A DNA stretch of 64,000 nt from Paulinella micropora (GCA_009731375.1 BJOX01000070.1:342988-406987); one strand, 5' to 3'. Shown: positions 46,401-58,104, counted from the stretch's first letter. The notes: generated from the letters alone by a model not told the origin. Numbers and translations are program-made.

Positions 46401-47345
46401 ATGAATATATGTATGAATATATGTATGTATGTATGTATGAATGCATGTATGAATGTATGTATGAATGTACCTATGAATGTATGTATGAATGTATGTATGA
46501 ATGTATGTATGAATGTATGCATGAATGTATGTATGAATATATGTATAAATGTATGTATAAATTGTATGTATGAATGTATGTATGAATGTATGTATGAATT
46601 GTATGTATGAATGTATGTATGAATGTATGTATGAATGCATGTATCAACGTATATACCAATGTATGTATAAATGTATGTATGAATGCATGTATGAATGTAT
46701 GCATGAATGCATGTATGAATGTATGTATGAACGTATGAGTAAACGGATGTATGAATGTATGTATGAATATATGAATTTATATATAAATGTATGCATAAAT
46801 GTATGAGTAAATGTATGTATGAATGTATGTATGAATGTATGTATGAATATGTGTATGAATGTGTGTATGAATGTATGTATGAATGTATGTATGAATGTAT
46901 GTATGAATATATCTATGAATGTATGTATGAATGTATGTATAAATGTATGTATGAATGTATGTGTGTATGAATGTATGTATTCATGTATGAGTCAATGTAT
47001 GTATGAATGTATGTATGAACATATAAATTTGTGTATACATGTATGCATAAATGTATGAGTAAATGTATGTATGAATGTATGTATGGATGTATGTATGGAT
47101 GTATGTATAATGTATGTATGAATGTATGCATGAATGTATGTATACATACATTCATAAATACATTCATAACATTCATACATACATTCATACATACATTCAT
47201 ACATACATTCATACATACATACATCCATACATCCATATATACATCCATGAATACATTCATACATACATTCATACATACATTCGCATGAATGTATGTATGA
47301 ACGTATGTATGACTATATATATAAATATATGAATATATATATATA
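46401..47345. repeat. (GAATGTAT)n octamer array with an inverted half
   Basis: Units of GAATGTAT, an 8-bp derivative of TATG, run to about 47145. After that the complement (CATTCATA/CATACATT) appears to about 47283, so the 3' part is an inverted copy. Confidence 0.92.
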
Positions 47346-47348
47346 AAT

Positions 47349-47632
<284 letters not shown>

Positions 47633-47633
<1 letters not shown>

Positions 47634-47910
47634 ACCCACAGTGCTCTGTCGGTTTATACTAGACTGTCGAACAGTCTCGAAACTCCATCTGCTTACTGGG
47701 CCCTCTGTAATGGAGGTGGGAGCTCGTTCTGCAAGGGGCGCTTATGGAACGAGCCCTGGCCCCGCCTGGTACTAGGGAGCTTTGGTATCGCCTGTATCAG
47801 TCCCTTCCGTGCAAACATCACGGCTTAGCTGGGCATCGGGTCAATACTTTACAGACTTCCTTGGTTGACGAAATCAGAAGCTCCTTTTTTCTGACATTAG
47901 TCGATATCTC

Positions 47911-47912
<2 letters not shown>
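47633..47912 (+). mobile_element. Family A element, 5'-truncated (copy 4)
   Basis: It begins within the element at AACCCACAGTGCTCTGTCGG, directly after (ATCT)n, and continues to the standard 3' end CGATATCTCATC before (ATCT)n. It lacks the 5' ~265 bp. Confidence 0.82.
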
Positions 47913-48006
<94 letters not shown>

Positions 48007-48076
48007 GTCTATCTGTCTATCTATCTATCTATCTTTCTATCTATCTATCTGCCTACCTACCTATCTGCCTACCCAC

Positions 48077-48145
<69 letters not shown>

Positions 48146-48203
48146 CATCTATCTATCTTTCTTTTTATCTTCTATCTACCTACATACCCAACTACCTACC
48201 TAC

Positions 48204-48268
<65 letters not shown>

Positions 48269-48300
48269 CATCCATCCATCTATCTATCTATATATCTATA

Positions 48301-48360
<60 letters not shown>
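47913..48360. repeat. (ATCT)n with (ACCT) and other variants
   Basis: A tail array of the preceding family A copy, with ACCT, CATC and TATA variants. Confidence 0.95.
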
Positions 48361-48361
<1 letters not shown>

Positions 48362-48457
48362 CGGCTTAGCTGGGCATCGGGTTAATACTTTACCCACAGA
48401 CTTCCTGGTTGACGAAATCAGAAGCTCCTTTTTTCTGACATTAGTCGATATTTCATC
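48361..48457 (+). mobile_element. Family A element, 3' fragment (copy 5)
   Basis: The last ~97 bp of the element (TCGGCTTAGCTGGGCATCGG to ATTTCATC), joined directly, without an ATCT spacer, to the full-length copy that follows. Confidence 0.8.
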
Positions 48458-49000
48458 AGTTGATCTTATCACTTACTCTACGGAATGAACCAAGGCCACT
48501 TGAGGTGTCACTGACCCTCTCTTGGGCTTGATTTTTTGAAATGGGTGCCATCTGTCGACAGACAGAGAATTAGGGGATGGTGTGGGTGTGCTGGGCCCGT
48601 GGTGGGGTGCCTTATGTGTGCCTAGCCATACGCCTATAAGTCACATGCCGAAATAGCGACGGGAAGCACAATCCTGTTCCCTCAGGGTGCCCTTTCTCGC
48701 TTGTTGAGCCCGGAATAAAACCCACAGTGCTCTGTCGGTTTATACTAGACTGTCGAACAGTCTCGAAACTCCATCTGCTTACTGGGCCCTCTGTAATGGA
48801 GGTGGGAGCTCGTTCTGCAAGGGGCGCTTTATGGAACGAGCCCTGGCCCCGCCTGGTACTAGGGAGCTTTGGTATTGCCTGTATCAGTCCCTTCCGTGCA
48901 AACATCACGGCTTAGCTGGGCATCGGGTTAATACTTTACCCACAGACTTCCTGGTTGACGAAATCAGAAGCTCCTTTTTTCTGACATTAGTCGATATTTC

Positions 49001-49002
<2 letters not shown>
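48458..49002 (+). mobile_element. Family A element, full-length reference copy (copy 6)
   Basis: 545 bp from AGTTGATCTTATCACTTACT to TCGATATTTCATC. Notable internal sequences are a CTGTCGACAG palindrome near 48553, CTGTCGAACAGTCTCG near 48752, and a GC-rich stretch ATGGAACGAGCCCTGGCCCC. Neither A/B boxes nor a conserved long frame is visible, so I cannot place it with tRNA SINEs. It could be the 3' end of a larger retroelement or a non-autonomous one. Confidence 0.8.
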
Positions 49003-49083
<81 letters not shown>

Positions 49084-49109
49084 CATCTGACTGTCTGTCT
49101 ATCTGTCTG

Positions 49110-49181
<72 letters not shown>

Positions 49182-49219
49182 CCTACCTACCTACCTACCT
49201 ACCTATCTATGTATCTATG

Positions 49220-49294
<75 letters not shown>

Positions 49295-49340
49295 AGATTC
49301 TATCTATCTATCTATCTATGTATCTATCTATCTATCTATG

Positions 49341-49381
<41 letters not shown>

Positions 49382-49382
49382 G

Positions 49383-49414
<32 letters not shown>

Positions 49415-49617
49415 CCTACGAATCCGAAGTCATGCAGCACGATCCCACGAGTCTCCGCCTAGATAGATAGATAGATAAATAGATAGATAGATAGATAGAT
49501 AGATAGGTAGGTAGGTAGACAGGTGTAGGCAGGTAGATAGGCAGGTAGATAGGTAGATAGATAGATAGATAGATATATAGATAGATAGGTTGATAGATAG
49601 ATAGGTAGGTAGGTAGG

Positions 49618-49652
<35 letters not shown>

Positions 49653-49705
49653 GTAGGTAGGTAGGTAGGTAGGTAGGTAGATAGGTAGATAGGTAGATAG
49701 ATAGG

Positions 49706-49748
<43 letters not shown>

Positions 49749-49750
49749 TG
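49003..49750. repeat. (ATCT)n, short bridge, then (GATA)/(GGTA)
   Basis: ATCT repeats (49003-49425) and their complement GATA/GGTA (49461-49750) face each other across a 35-bp CGAAGTCATGCAGCACGATC bridge. The whole is a large imperfect palindrome. Confidence 0.94.
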
Positions 49751-49812
49751 TTAATCTAGGAGCGTTGCATATCCAAAAGGCCAAAAGCGCCCTACCAGGA
49801 GGCATCCTCGGC

Positions 49813-49870
<58 letters not shown>

Positions 49871-49911
49871 TGCATGGTCTGTTAGCTCTGCATATTCGAA
49901 GACATAGGCAT

Positions 49912-49948
<37 letters not shown>

Positions 49949-50088
49949 GTAGGTAGGTAGATAGGTAGATAGATAGATAAACAGATAAACAGATAAACAG
50001 ATAGATAGATAGATAGATAGATAGATAGGTAGAGAGAGATAGATGGACAGACAGATAGGTAGAGATATAGATAGACAGACAGATAGGT

Positions 50089-50129
<41 letters not shown>

Positions 50130-50270
50130 TAGATAGATAGATAGATAGATAGAGAGATAGAGAGATATATAGATAGATAGATAAATAGATAGATAGATAG
50201 GTAGATAGACAGATAGGTAGATAGATAGATAGATAGATAGATAGACGGACAGACAGACAGATAGATAGAT

Positions 50271-50311
<41 letters not shown>

Positions 50312-50318
50312 CACAGAC

Positions 50319-50363
<45 letters not shown>

Positions 50364-50365
50364 CC
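49751..50365. repeat. (GATA)n with (GACA), (GAGA) and (GAAA) variants
   Basis: Begins with a unique TAATCTAGGAGCGTTGCATA bridge (49752-49812). It contains a TGGTCTGTTAGCTCTGCATA core (49867-49911) of the dispersed TTTGGTCTATCAG repeat. Confidence 0.93.
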
Positions 50366-50470
50366 TCCGCAATCTCGTCATAGCCTAGCGGTTCCATCTG
50401 CATACATACATACATACATACATACATGCATGCTTGCATACATGCATACATACATACATACATACATACA

Positions 50471-50504
<34 letters not shown>

Positions 50505-50629
50505 ACATACATACATAACATATATACATACATACATACATACATACATACATACATACATAACCTACCTGTACCATGGCGTCCGGCGCGCGGCCGGAAC
50601 CGTATGTGTAGATAGATAGATAGATAGAT

Positions 50630-50703
<74 letters not shown>

Positions 50704-50738
50704 TATAGATAAAATAGATAGATAGATAGATAGATAGA
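50366..50738. repeat. (CATA)n then (GATA)n with a CpG-rich core
   Basis: CATA repeats (50401-50565), the core GTACCATGGCGTCCGGCGCG plus CGGCCGGAACCGTA (50571-50608), then GATA. The core recurs at 51929-51970 and diverged at 52247-52290, 52365 and 52562. Confidence 0.92.
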
Positions 50739-51154
50739 TGAGATGTCGCAAAGGAATGTAGTCCTTGCAAAGGAACGCAGTTTCACATCAAACAATAATT
50801 TGTGTACTGTGCATGTGTCCGGGATGGGAATCACGGGTAGACTGTGTTCTGGAAAAAGAAGAGGAGGAAGGACGTTGAAGAAAAAGGCAATCTAGGAATG
50901 GAGAGTGGGAGGATAAGGAAGAAGAGAAAGAAAAGGAAGCCGTTAGTCCAAGTGTTTTGAGCACCGTAAGCTTGCGCAAGCTACAATGATGACATTGTGT
51001 AAAGGCCTAAACCCCCGAAGGGACCTAGCCCGGGCTATGCAACACTGGACGGCTATGACGGAATGCAGGATGAGAGATAAGGGGAGGATGAGAGGGAGGG
51101 CGGATTGGAGTTCTTCTTCAATGTCTTTCCATACGCTTGGTGTTGATGGCAAAA

Positions 51155-51399
51155 TCAGGTGCTTTCTTCTTTCGATTGGTTCTTTCGGGGCACTTCTTGG
51201 ACGAAATGAGAGTATGTCTCGGCGTCAACACTGTGGGTGGAATCCGGGTTGACAATGCCGGGTTGTGACTTATAGTCCGGATGGACGTGCACTTTTGGAC
51301 TCTTCTTTTCGAGGAGGCTCGAAGGATCTTCGTAAGGGTGGACATGAGCAAAATCTTCTCCAAGGGGTTTGAAGAAAAAGGCAAAATGGAGAGTGGGGT
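51155..51399 (-). CDS. Candidate terminal exon, duplicated copy 1
   Basis: On the minus strand a long pyrimidine tract ending CTCAAG (AG at 51401-51400) leads into an open frame containing PLGEDFAHVHPYEDPSSLL, then VHPDYKSQPGIVNPDSTHS and VPRKNQSKEEST-stop (TGA, 51157-51155). The polar, Asp/Glu/Ser/Tyr-containing sequence looks like a C-terminal tail. It is repeated unchanged at 51661. Other frames give less protein-like products. Not recognised; a duplicated exon or a pseudogene fragment are both possible. Confidence 0.35.
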
Positions 51400-51660
51400 C
51401 TTGAGGAGGACAAGGAAGAAGAGAAAGAAAAGGAAGCCGTTCAAGCCGTTAGTCCAAGTGTTTTGAGCACCGTAAGCTTGCGCAAGCTACAATGATGACA
51501 TTGTGTAAAGGCCTAAACCCCCGAAGGGACCTAGCCCGGGCTATGCAACACTGGACGGCTATGACGGAATGCAGGATGAGAGATAAGGGGAGGATGAGAG
51601 GGAGGGCGGATTGGAGTTCTTCTTCAATGTCTTTCCATACGCTTGGTGTTGATGGCAAAA

Positions 51661-51889
51661 TCAGGTGCTTTCTTCTTTCGATTGGTTCTTTCGGGGCACT
51701 TCTTGGACGAAATGAGAGTATGTCTCGGCGTCAACACTGTGGGTGGAATCCGGGTTGACAATGCCGGGTTGTGACTTATAGTCCGGATGGACGTGCACTT
51801 TTGGACTCTTCTTTTCGAGGAGGCTCGAAGGATCTTCGTAAGGGTGGACATGAGCAAAATCTTCTCCAAGGGGTTTGAAAAAAAAAAAA
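51661..51889 (-). CDS. Candidate terminal exon, duplicated copy 2
   Basis: The same frame and stop as at 51155-51399, identical from PLGEDF to the stop. Upstream on the minus strand it meets a run of 18 T within (CTAT)n instead of the native pyrimidine tract, so its splice acceptor has been lost or replaced. Confidence 0.3.
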
Positions 51890-51895
51890 AAAAAA

Positions 51896-52120
51896 GATAG
51901 ATAGATAGATAGATACATACATTACATACCTGTACCATGGCGTCCGGCGCGCGGCCGGAGCCGTACGTGTAGATAGATAATAGATACATAGGATAGATAA
52001 AATAGATAAATAAATAGATAGATAGATAGATAGATAGATAGGATAGAAGGAAGGTAAATAGATAGATAGATAGATAGGTAGGTAGGTAGGTAGGTAGATA
52101 GGTAGATCGATAGATCGATC

Positions 52121-52156
<36 letters not shown>

Positions 52157-52850
52157 TATAGATAGATAGAAGATAGATAGATAGATAGATAGATATATAG
52201 ATAGATAGATAGATAGATACAGAGACAGATAGATAGATAGACATACCTGTACAATGGCGTCGGGCGCGCGGCCGCAGCGGCCTGATCCGTACGCCTGGTA
52301 GGTAGGTAGGTAGGTAGGTAGGTAGGTAGGTAGGTAGGTAGGTAGGTAGGTAGGTAGGTTGGTAGCCGCAGCGGTCTGATCCGTACGCCTGGTAAGTAGG
52401 TAGGTAGGTAGGTAGGTAGGTAGGTAGGTAGGTAGGTAAGTAGGTAAGTAGGTAGGTTGGTAGGTTGGTTGGTAAGTAGGTAGGTTGGTAGGTTGGTAGG
52501 TAGGTAGGTCTGGAGGGAGGGAGGTAGGTAGGTAGGTAGGTAGGTAGGTAGTTAGGTAGTTAGCCGCAACGGCCGCATCGTACGCCTGGTAGGTAGGTAG
52601 GTAGGTAGGTAGGTAGGTAGGTGGGTAGGTAAGTAGGTAGGTAGGTAGGTAGGTAGGTAGGTAGGAGGTAGGTAGGTAGGTAGGTAGGTAGGTAGGTTGG
52701 TAGGTAGGTAGTTAGGTGGGTAGGTAGGTAGGTAGGTAGGAAGGTAGGTAGGTAGTCAGGTAGTTAGGCAGTTAGGTAGGTAGGTAGGTAGGTAGGTAGG
52801 TAATTAGGTAAGTAGGTAGGTAGGTAGGTAGGTAGGTGGGCAGGTAGATA
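51896..52850. repeat. (GATA)n then (GGTA)n with CCGTACGCCTGGTAG cores
   Basis: GATA tracts to 52230, GGTA from 52296. Cores at 51929, 52247, 52365 and 52562 share GCGGCCG and CGTACGCCTGGTA, changing gradually from the GGCGTCCGGCGCGCG version to the shorter one. Confidence 0.92.
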
Positions 52851-52904
52851 TATAGATAGATAGATAGAAGATAGATAGATAGATAGATAGATAGAATAGA
52901 TAGA

Positions 52905-52944
<40 letters not shown>

Positions 52945-53004
52945 GCAGGTAGAAAGAGACCTGCAGCACGCGTAGCGTGTATCTCTGACTGCATAGATAG
53001 ATAG

Positions 53005-53047
<43 letters not shown>

Positions 53048-53103
53048 GTAGAAAGAGACCTGCAGCACGTGTAGCGTGTATCTCTGACTGCATAGATAGA
53101 TAG

Positions 53104-53142
<39 letters not shown>

Positions 53143-53198
53143 GTAGAAAGAGACCTACAGCACATGCAGCGTGTATCTCTGACTGCATAGATAGATGG

Positions 53199-53236
<38 letters not shown>

Positions 53237-53310
53237 TATAGATAGATAGATAGATAGGTAGAAAAAGACCTGCAGCACGTGCAGCGTGTATCTCTGACTG
53301 CATACGACCA

Positions 53311-53392
<82 letters not shown>

Positions 53393-53489
53393 GAAAGAGA
53401 CCTGCAGGACGTGCAGCGTGTATCTCTGACTGCAGACGACCACACTACACCGTGCGTCCGCCAATAGCTATACAGAGAACAACACATCT

Positions 53490-53535
<46 letters not shown>

Positions 53536-53592
53536 TCTATCCTCTGACTGCATACGACCACACTACAACGCGCGTCCGCCAAGAGCTATCAC

Positions 53593-53641
<49 letters not shown>

Positions 53642-53651
53642 CAGGTAGATC

Positions 53652-53686
<35 letters not shown>

Positions 53687-53726
53687 TAGATAGATAGATA
53701 GATAGATAGGTAGGTAGGTAGGTAGG

Positions 53727-53767
<41 letters not shown>

Positions 53768-53854
53768 GTTTATTCTGTGCATCTATCTATGCTCTGACTG
53801 CAGACGACCACACTACAACGCGCGTCCGCCAAGAGCTATACCACATAACAACAC

Positions 53855-53865
<11 letters not shown>
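52851..53865. repeat. (GATA)n with GACCTGCAGCACGTG cores
   Basis: AAAGAGACCTGCAGCACGTG plus CAGCGTGTATCTCTGACTGC occurs near 52955, 53050, 53145, 53260 and 53395. An adjoining CGACCACACTACAACGCGCG unit with CCGCCAAGAGCTAT occurs near 53436, 53548 and 53806. Between 53315 and 53392 the repeat is (ATCT), elsewhere (GATA). Confidence 0.9.
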
Positions 53866-53927
<62 letters not shown>

Positions 53928-53956
53928 CCTACCTACCTACCTACCTACCTACCTAC

Positions 53957-54008
<52 letters not shown>

Positions 54009-54032
54009 ATACCTATCTACCTATCGACCTAT

Positions 54033-54111
<79 letters not shown>

Positions 54112-54179
54112 CCTACCTACCTACCTACCTACCTTAGGTCGCTTAGCGGGCTATGAAAAGGATGCCTACCATCTTTCTT

Positions 54180-54241
<62 letters not shown>

Positions 54242-54246
54242 CATCC

Positions 54247-54287
<41 letters not shown>

Positions 54288-54298
54288 CCTACCTACCT
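53866..54298. repeat. (ATCT)n with (ACCT)n, cut by a gap
   Basis: ATCT/ACCT arrays with a short GGTCGCTTAGCGGGCTATGA break (54136-54170), ending in a 160-N gap (54299-54458). Confidence 0.94.
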
Positions 54299-54458
54299 NN
54301 NNNNNNNNNNNNNNNNNNNNNNNNNNNNNNNNNNNNNNNNNNNNNNNNNNNNNNNNNNNNNNNNNNNNNNNNNNNNNNNNNNNNNNNNNNNNNNNNNNNN
54401 NNNNNNNNNNNNNNNNNNNNNNNNNNNNNNNNNNNNNNNNNNNNNNNNNNNNNNNNNN

Positions 54459-54499
<41 letters not shown>

Positions 54500-54583
54500 G
54501 AATCTTGCGGTTAAAAGACTAGGGAAGAATTCTGGCCACCCAAAGTTTTGTGCAAAAAGCAACGTATTCTGCGGTGAAAATCA
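54459..54583 (+). mobile_element. MITE, family T (copy 7, partial)
   Basis: After the gap, an A run of about 40 and then ATCTTGCGGTTAAAAGACTA, TTCTGGCCACCCAAAGTTTT and ACGTATTCTGCGGTGAAAAT. The right terminal repeat is missing. It runs into (ATAGAT)n (54585-54705), a hexanucleotide tract. Confidence 0.7.
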
Positions 54584-54719
54584 TAGACATAGATAGAGAT
54601 ATAGATATAGATATAGATATAGATTTAGATATAGATATAGATATAGATATAGATTTAGATATAGACATAGATATACATATAGACATAGATATAGATATGC
54701 CATAGATAACTCAAGCCCG

Positions 54720-54850
54720 TTCTACACCACCACCCAGATTTTCCGGGCTTCTGGTGTGTGTGAAAGTGGCGCCGCCACAGGCCAGGCTTTTCAGGAAGCC
54801 AAACCACCCAGAAAGTGGCACCAGAAACCCGGAATGCTGGGTGGCGTACA
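54720..54850. mobile_element. Foldback element, family F (copy 2, compact)
   Basis: About 130 bp. The left end TTCTACACCACCACCCAGAT then TTTCCGGGCTTCTGGTG is inverted at the right end as CACCAGAAACCCGGAATGCT then GGGTGGCGTACA. The middle is GAAAGTGGCGCCGCCACAGG and CAGGCTTTTCAGGAAGCC. It gives the structure needed to read the disrupted copy at 43123-43637. Confidence 0.65.
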
Positions 54851-54862
54851 ATGACTATAACA

Positions 54863-54982
54863 CACATACATACATACATACATACATACATACATACATA
54901 CATACATACATACATACATACCCATACATACACATACGACATAGATAACACACTGGATACAAGGCCAGCTAGAAAATCAGGG

Positions 54983-55015
<33 letters not shown>

Positions 55016-55165
55016 TGCATGGTTCTAACAGAATGCAACGAATGTATGTATGTATGTATGTGTGTATGTATGTATGTATGTATGTATGTATGGTTCTATG
55101 TGTACCAGCACCGCCGACCCGGGTACAAAACATACACAAACACGTACATACACACACACATACAC

Positions 55166-55200
<35 letters not shown>

Positions 55201-55348
55201 CAGACACAAACACAGACACAAACACACACAACAAACACACACAACAAACACACAAACAAACACACACACACACACACACACACACAAGTGCCACCTGTTC
55301 CAGAAACGCCGGACTGGGGGCATAGAGAGGCACCGCAACCAATCCAAA

Positions 55349-55399
<51 letters not shown>

Positions 55400-55441
55400 G
55401 CATAGAGATGCATCGCAACCAGGCCAAACCTTAGACAGTAA

Positions 55442-55484
<43 letters not shown>

Positions 55485-55518
55485 AATACATATATATATT
55501 CACTTGGTGCATAGCTAG

Positions 55519-55553
<35 letters not shown>

Positions 55554-55560
55554 CTATTCG
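54863..55560. repeat. (CATA)/(TATG), (CA)n and (TA)n tracts
   Basis: CATA (54863-54940), TATG (54985-55090), CA (55140-55285) and two TA tracts. A GGGGCATAGAGAnGCACCGC core with AACCAnnCCAAACCT recurs at 55317 and 55396, with a weaker version at 55565-55600. Confidence 0.92.
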
Positions 55561-55599
55561 CTAGGTACACAGAGCGGGACCGCCACCAGCCACAACCTT

Positions 55600-55691
55600 A
55601 GTAAGTTAGTAAGTAAGTAAGTAAGTAAGTAAGTAAGCAAGTAAGTAAGTATGTAAGTATGTAAGTATGTAAGTAAGTAAGTATGTAAGTA

Positions 55692-55722
<31 letters not shown>

Positions 55723-55766
55723 TAGTATGTAAGTAAGTAAGTAAGTAAGTAAGCAAGCAAACAAGC

Positions 55767-55803
<37 letters not shown>

Positions 55804-55806
55804 CGT

Positions 55807-55838
<32 letters not shown>

Positions 55839-55841
55839 CGT

Positions 55842-55887
<46 letters not shown>

Positions 55888-55896
55888 CAAGCAAGC

Positions 55897-55937
<41 letters not shown>

Positions 55938-55987
55938 TGTTAAGTAAGTAAGTTAAGTAAGTAAGTAAGTAAGTCAGTCAGTAAGTC

Positions 55988-56033
<46 letters not shown>

Positions 56034-56034
56034 C

Positions 56035-56066
<32 letters not shown>

Positions 56067-56144
56067 TAAGTAAGTAAGTTAAGTATGTAAGGAAGGACGC
56101 AAGTACGTAAGTAAGCAAGTAAGTAAGTAAGTAAACAATTAAGT

Positions 56145-56194
<50 letters not shown>

Positions 56195-56255
56195 GGTAAG
56201 TAAGTAAGTAAGTAAGTGAGTTAAGTAAGTTAAGTAAGCAAGTAAGCAAGTAAAT
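55600..56255. repeat. (TAAG)n array
   Basis: TAAG repeats with TATG and CAAG variants, like 37322-38690. Unique sequence 56256-56365 (AACCGGAGACAAGCCTGGTC onward) follows, with nothing recognisable. Confidence 0.95.
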
Positions 56256-56365
56256 CAGCGGGAACCGGAGACAAGCCTGGTCAGTTATCAGCCATTTATC
56301 GCTGTTCTCTGCCAAAATCCCTACTCGACTACCTTCCCGCAATAGCCCAGCCTTCTTGCCACCTG

Positions 56366-56425
56366 TAGGTAGGTAGGTAGGTAGGTAGGTAGGTAGGTAG
56401 GTAGGTAGGTAGATAGGTAGATAGG

Positions 56426-56470
<45 letters not shown>

Positions 56471-56491
56471 GGATGGATAGATAGATAGATA
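56366..56491. repeat. (GGTA)/(GATA) tract at an exon border
   Basis: It ends GATAGATACCTACTCCTCCG. On the minus strand this gives GGAGTAG/GTATCTATC, so the microsatellite would be the start of the intron. Confidence 0.93.
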
Positions 56492-56492
56492 C

Positions 56493-57193
56493 CTACTCCT
56501 CCGGCCGGCCCCGGTGCTTGCTCGGCTGACTGCACCGGTCCGCCTGCGCCGCCGCAGGCGGAACACCTGGCTGCTGCCGTTTTGTCCTCCAGGGCCGGAG
56601 GATTGTGATTGTGCGCCTGGTGTCCGCCCATGAGGTGCACCGTGTGGTTGGAGATTGTGCGGTGGGAATTGTGCGGAGGTGTCTGGTTATGGTAGCGCGA
56701 GGAGGAACGTGTGCGGCCGGTCGTCGTCGCGCGGCTGGCGGCCGTGGTTGAGGTTGCGGAGGCTACGTTGTTGACCGTGTTAGCTTCGTGAGGAGCTACG
56801 TCAGGAGGTTGTGCGACGGGGAAGGGGAGGAGTAACGGCTGCGCGGCGGCGGAGTTGGAGGTGGAGGTGGATTGTGTTGTGGCTGTGTCGGATGTGCTGC
56901 TGTGCGATTTCCAGAGCTGCTGCGGGGCGGCGCGCTGTGGAGGAGCGGCAGCTGCGTGAAACGGGCCGAACGGTTCGATTGTCAGCCCATGGGCGGCGGT
57001 GGAGTGAAGCTGAGTCAAGCCATGGGCGGCGGGGGAGAGAGAGGAGGTGAAGTGAGACGGCTGAGCCAAGCCAGTGAAGAGAGGCAGCTGGGACGGCTGA
57101 GTCAAGCCATGGGCGGCGGGGGGAGAGAAGGTGAAGAGAGGCAGCTGGGACGGCCTAGCAGTACGCGCCAAGGACAACAGCCCAGAACCGAAC
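56493..57193 (-). CDS. Candidate exon, Ala/Ser/Thr/Pro/His-rich protein
   Basis: On the minus strand the frame is open for about 230 codons between an acceptor-like CCTGTATTAG (AG at 57195-57194) and a GTAG/GTATCT donor (GT at 56492-56491). The first third is a tandem repeat of LTQPSQLPLFT and SPAAHGLTQ units. Then come GPFHAAAAPPQRAAPQQLW, Ser/Thr-rich sequence, RYHNQTPPHNSHRTISNHT, MGGHQAHNHNPPALEDKTA and CSACGGAGGPVQSAEQAPG. Third codon positions are GC-rich, and the island is single-copy here. Low-complexity sequence like this suits a disordered transcription-related or RNA-binding protein, but no family is identifiable. The repeated 5' part might be intron if a later CAG is the true acceptor. 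Confidence 0.45.
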
Positions 57194-57209
57194 CTAATAC
57201 AGGACAACG

Positions 57210-57585
57210 TATGTATGTATGTATGTATGTATGTATGTATGTATGTATGTATGTATGCATGTAATGTATGTATGTATGTATGTATGTATGGTATGTAAGT
57301 AGACCTATTCACTCTTCGAAAGATATGATCGTAAGATATGTATGTAAGTATGTATGCACGTACGTATGTATGTATGTACGTATGTATGTATGTATGTATG
57401 TATGTATGTATGTATGTATGCATGTATATATGTATGTATGCATGCGTGTAATGTATGTATGTATGTATGTATGTATGTATGTATGTATGAATGTATGTAT
57501 GTATGTAATGTATGTAATGTATGTATGTATGTATGTATGTATGTATGTATGTAGACCTATTCACTACGAAAGATCTGATCGTAAG

Positions 57586-57616
<31 letters not shown>

Positions 57617-57702
57617 TGTATGCATGCATGTATGTATGTATGTATGTATGTATGTATGTATGTATGTAGATCTATTCACTCTACGAAAGATCTCATCGTA
57701 AG

Positions 57703-57733
<31 letters not shown>

Positions 57734-57793
57734 TGTATGTATGTATGCATGTATGTATGTATGTATGTATGTAGACCTATTCATGATCGTAAA

Positions 57794-57824
<31 letters not shown>

Positions 57825-57890
57825 TGTAGACCTATTCACTCTACGAAAGATCTGATCGTAAGACTGAAAGACATAGCGTGCCCGTCCCTA
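57210..57890 (+). repeat. (TATG)n with five TAGACCTATTCACTC cores
   Basis: The core GTAGACCTATTCACTCTACG with AAAGATCTGATCGTAAGATATG occurs at about 57299, 57551, 57667, 57772 (shortened) and 57827. Spacers are TATG. Confidence 0.92.
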
Positions 57891-57893
57891 CAC

Positions 57894-57942
<49 letters not shown>

Positions 57943-57943
57943 G

Positions 57944-57975
<32 letters not shown>

Positions 57976-58029
57976 CGGGACAGATAGGTACGTAGGTAGG
58001 GAGGTAGGTAGGTAGGTAGGTAGGTAATG

Positions 58030-58062
<33 letters not shown>

Positions 58063-58104
58063 GTAGGTAGGTAGGTAGGTAGGCAGATAGACAGATAGAT
58101 AAAA

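Larger units (their letters stand above)
50803..51895. repeat. 506-bp tandem duplication
   Basis: The block starting CGTTAGTCCAAGTG at 50941 is repeated from 51447 with no difference that I can find over about 430 bp. A third partial copy of its end lies at 50875-50940. The second copy stops at GGGTTTG followed by 18 A (51878-51895) and (GATA)n. It could be a poly(A) end on + or a T-rich pyrimidine tract on -. The minus strand carries the coding-like frames listed separately. A 65-bp dispersed repeat (50739-50802) precedes the block. Confidence 0.85.

Noticed and set aside
48831-48960. Protein gene starting [14 protein letters not shown], repeated at several sites
   Set aside because: The frame lies inside family A copies. 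It runs on into the ATCT tail and is shifted or truncated in other copies, so it is transposon sequence without evidence of coding constraint.
51492-51758. 88-codon plus-strand frame beginning MMTLCKGLNPRRDL, present in both halves of the 506-bp duplication
   Set aside because: Conservation between the copies only reflects recent duplication. Composition is less protein-like than the minus-strand frame and no borders are seen.
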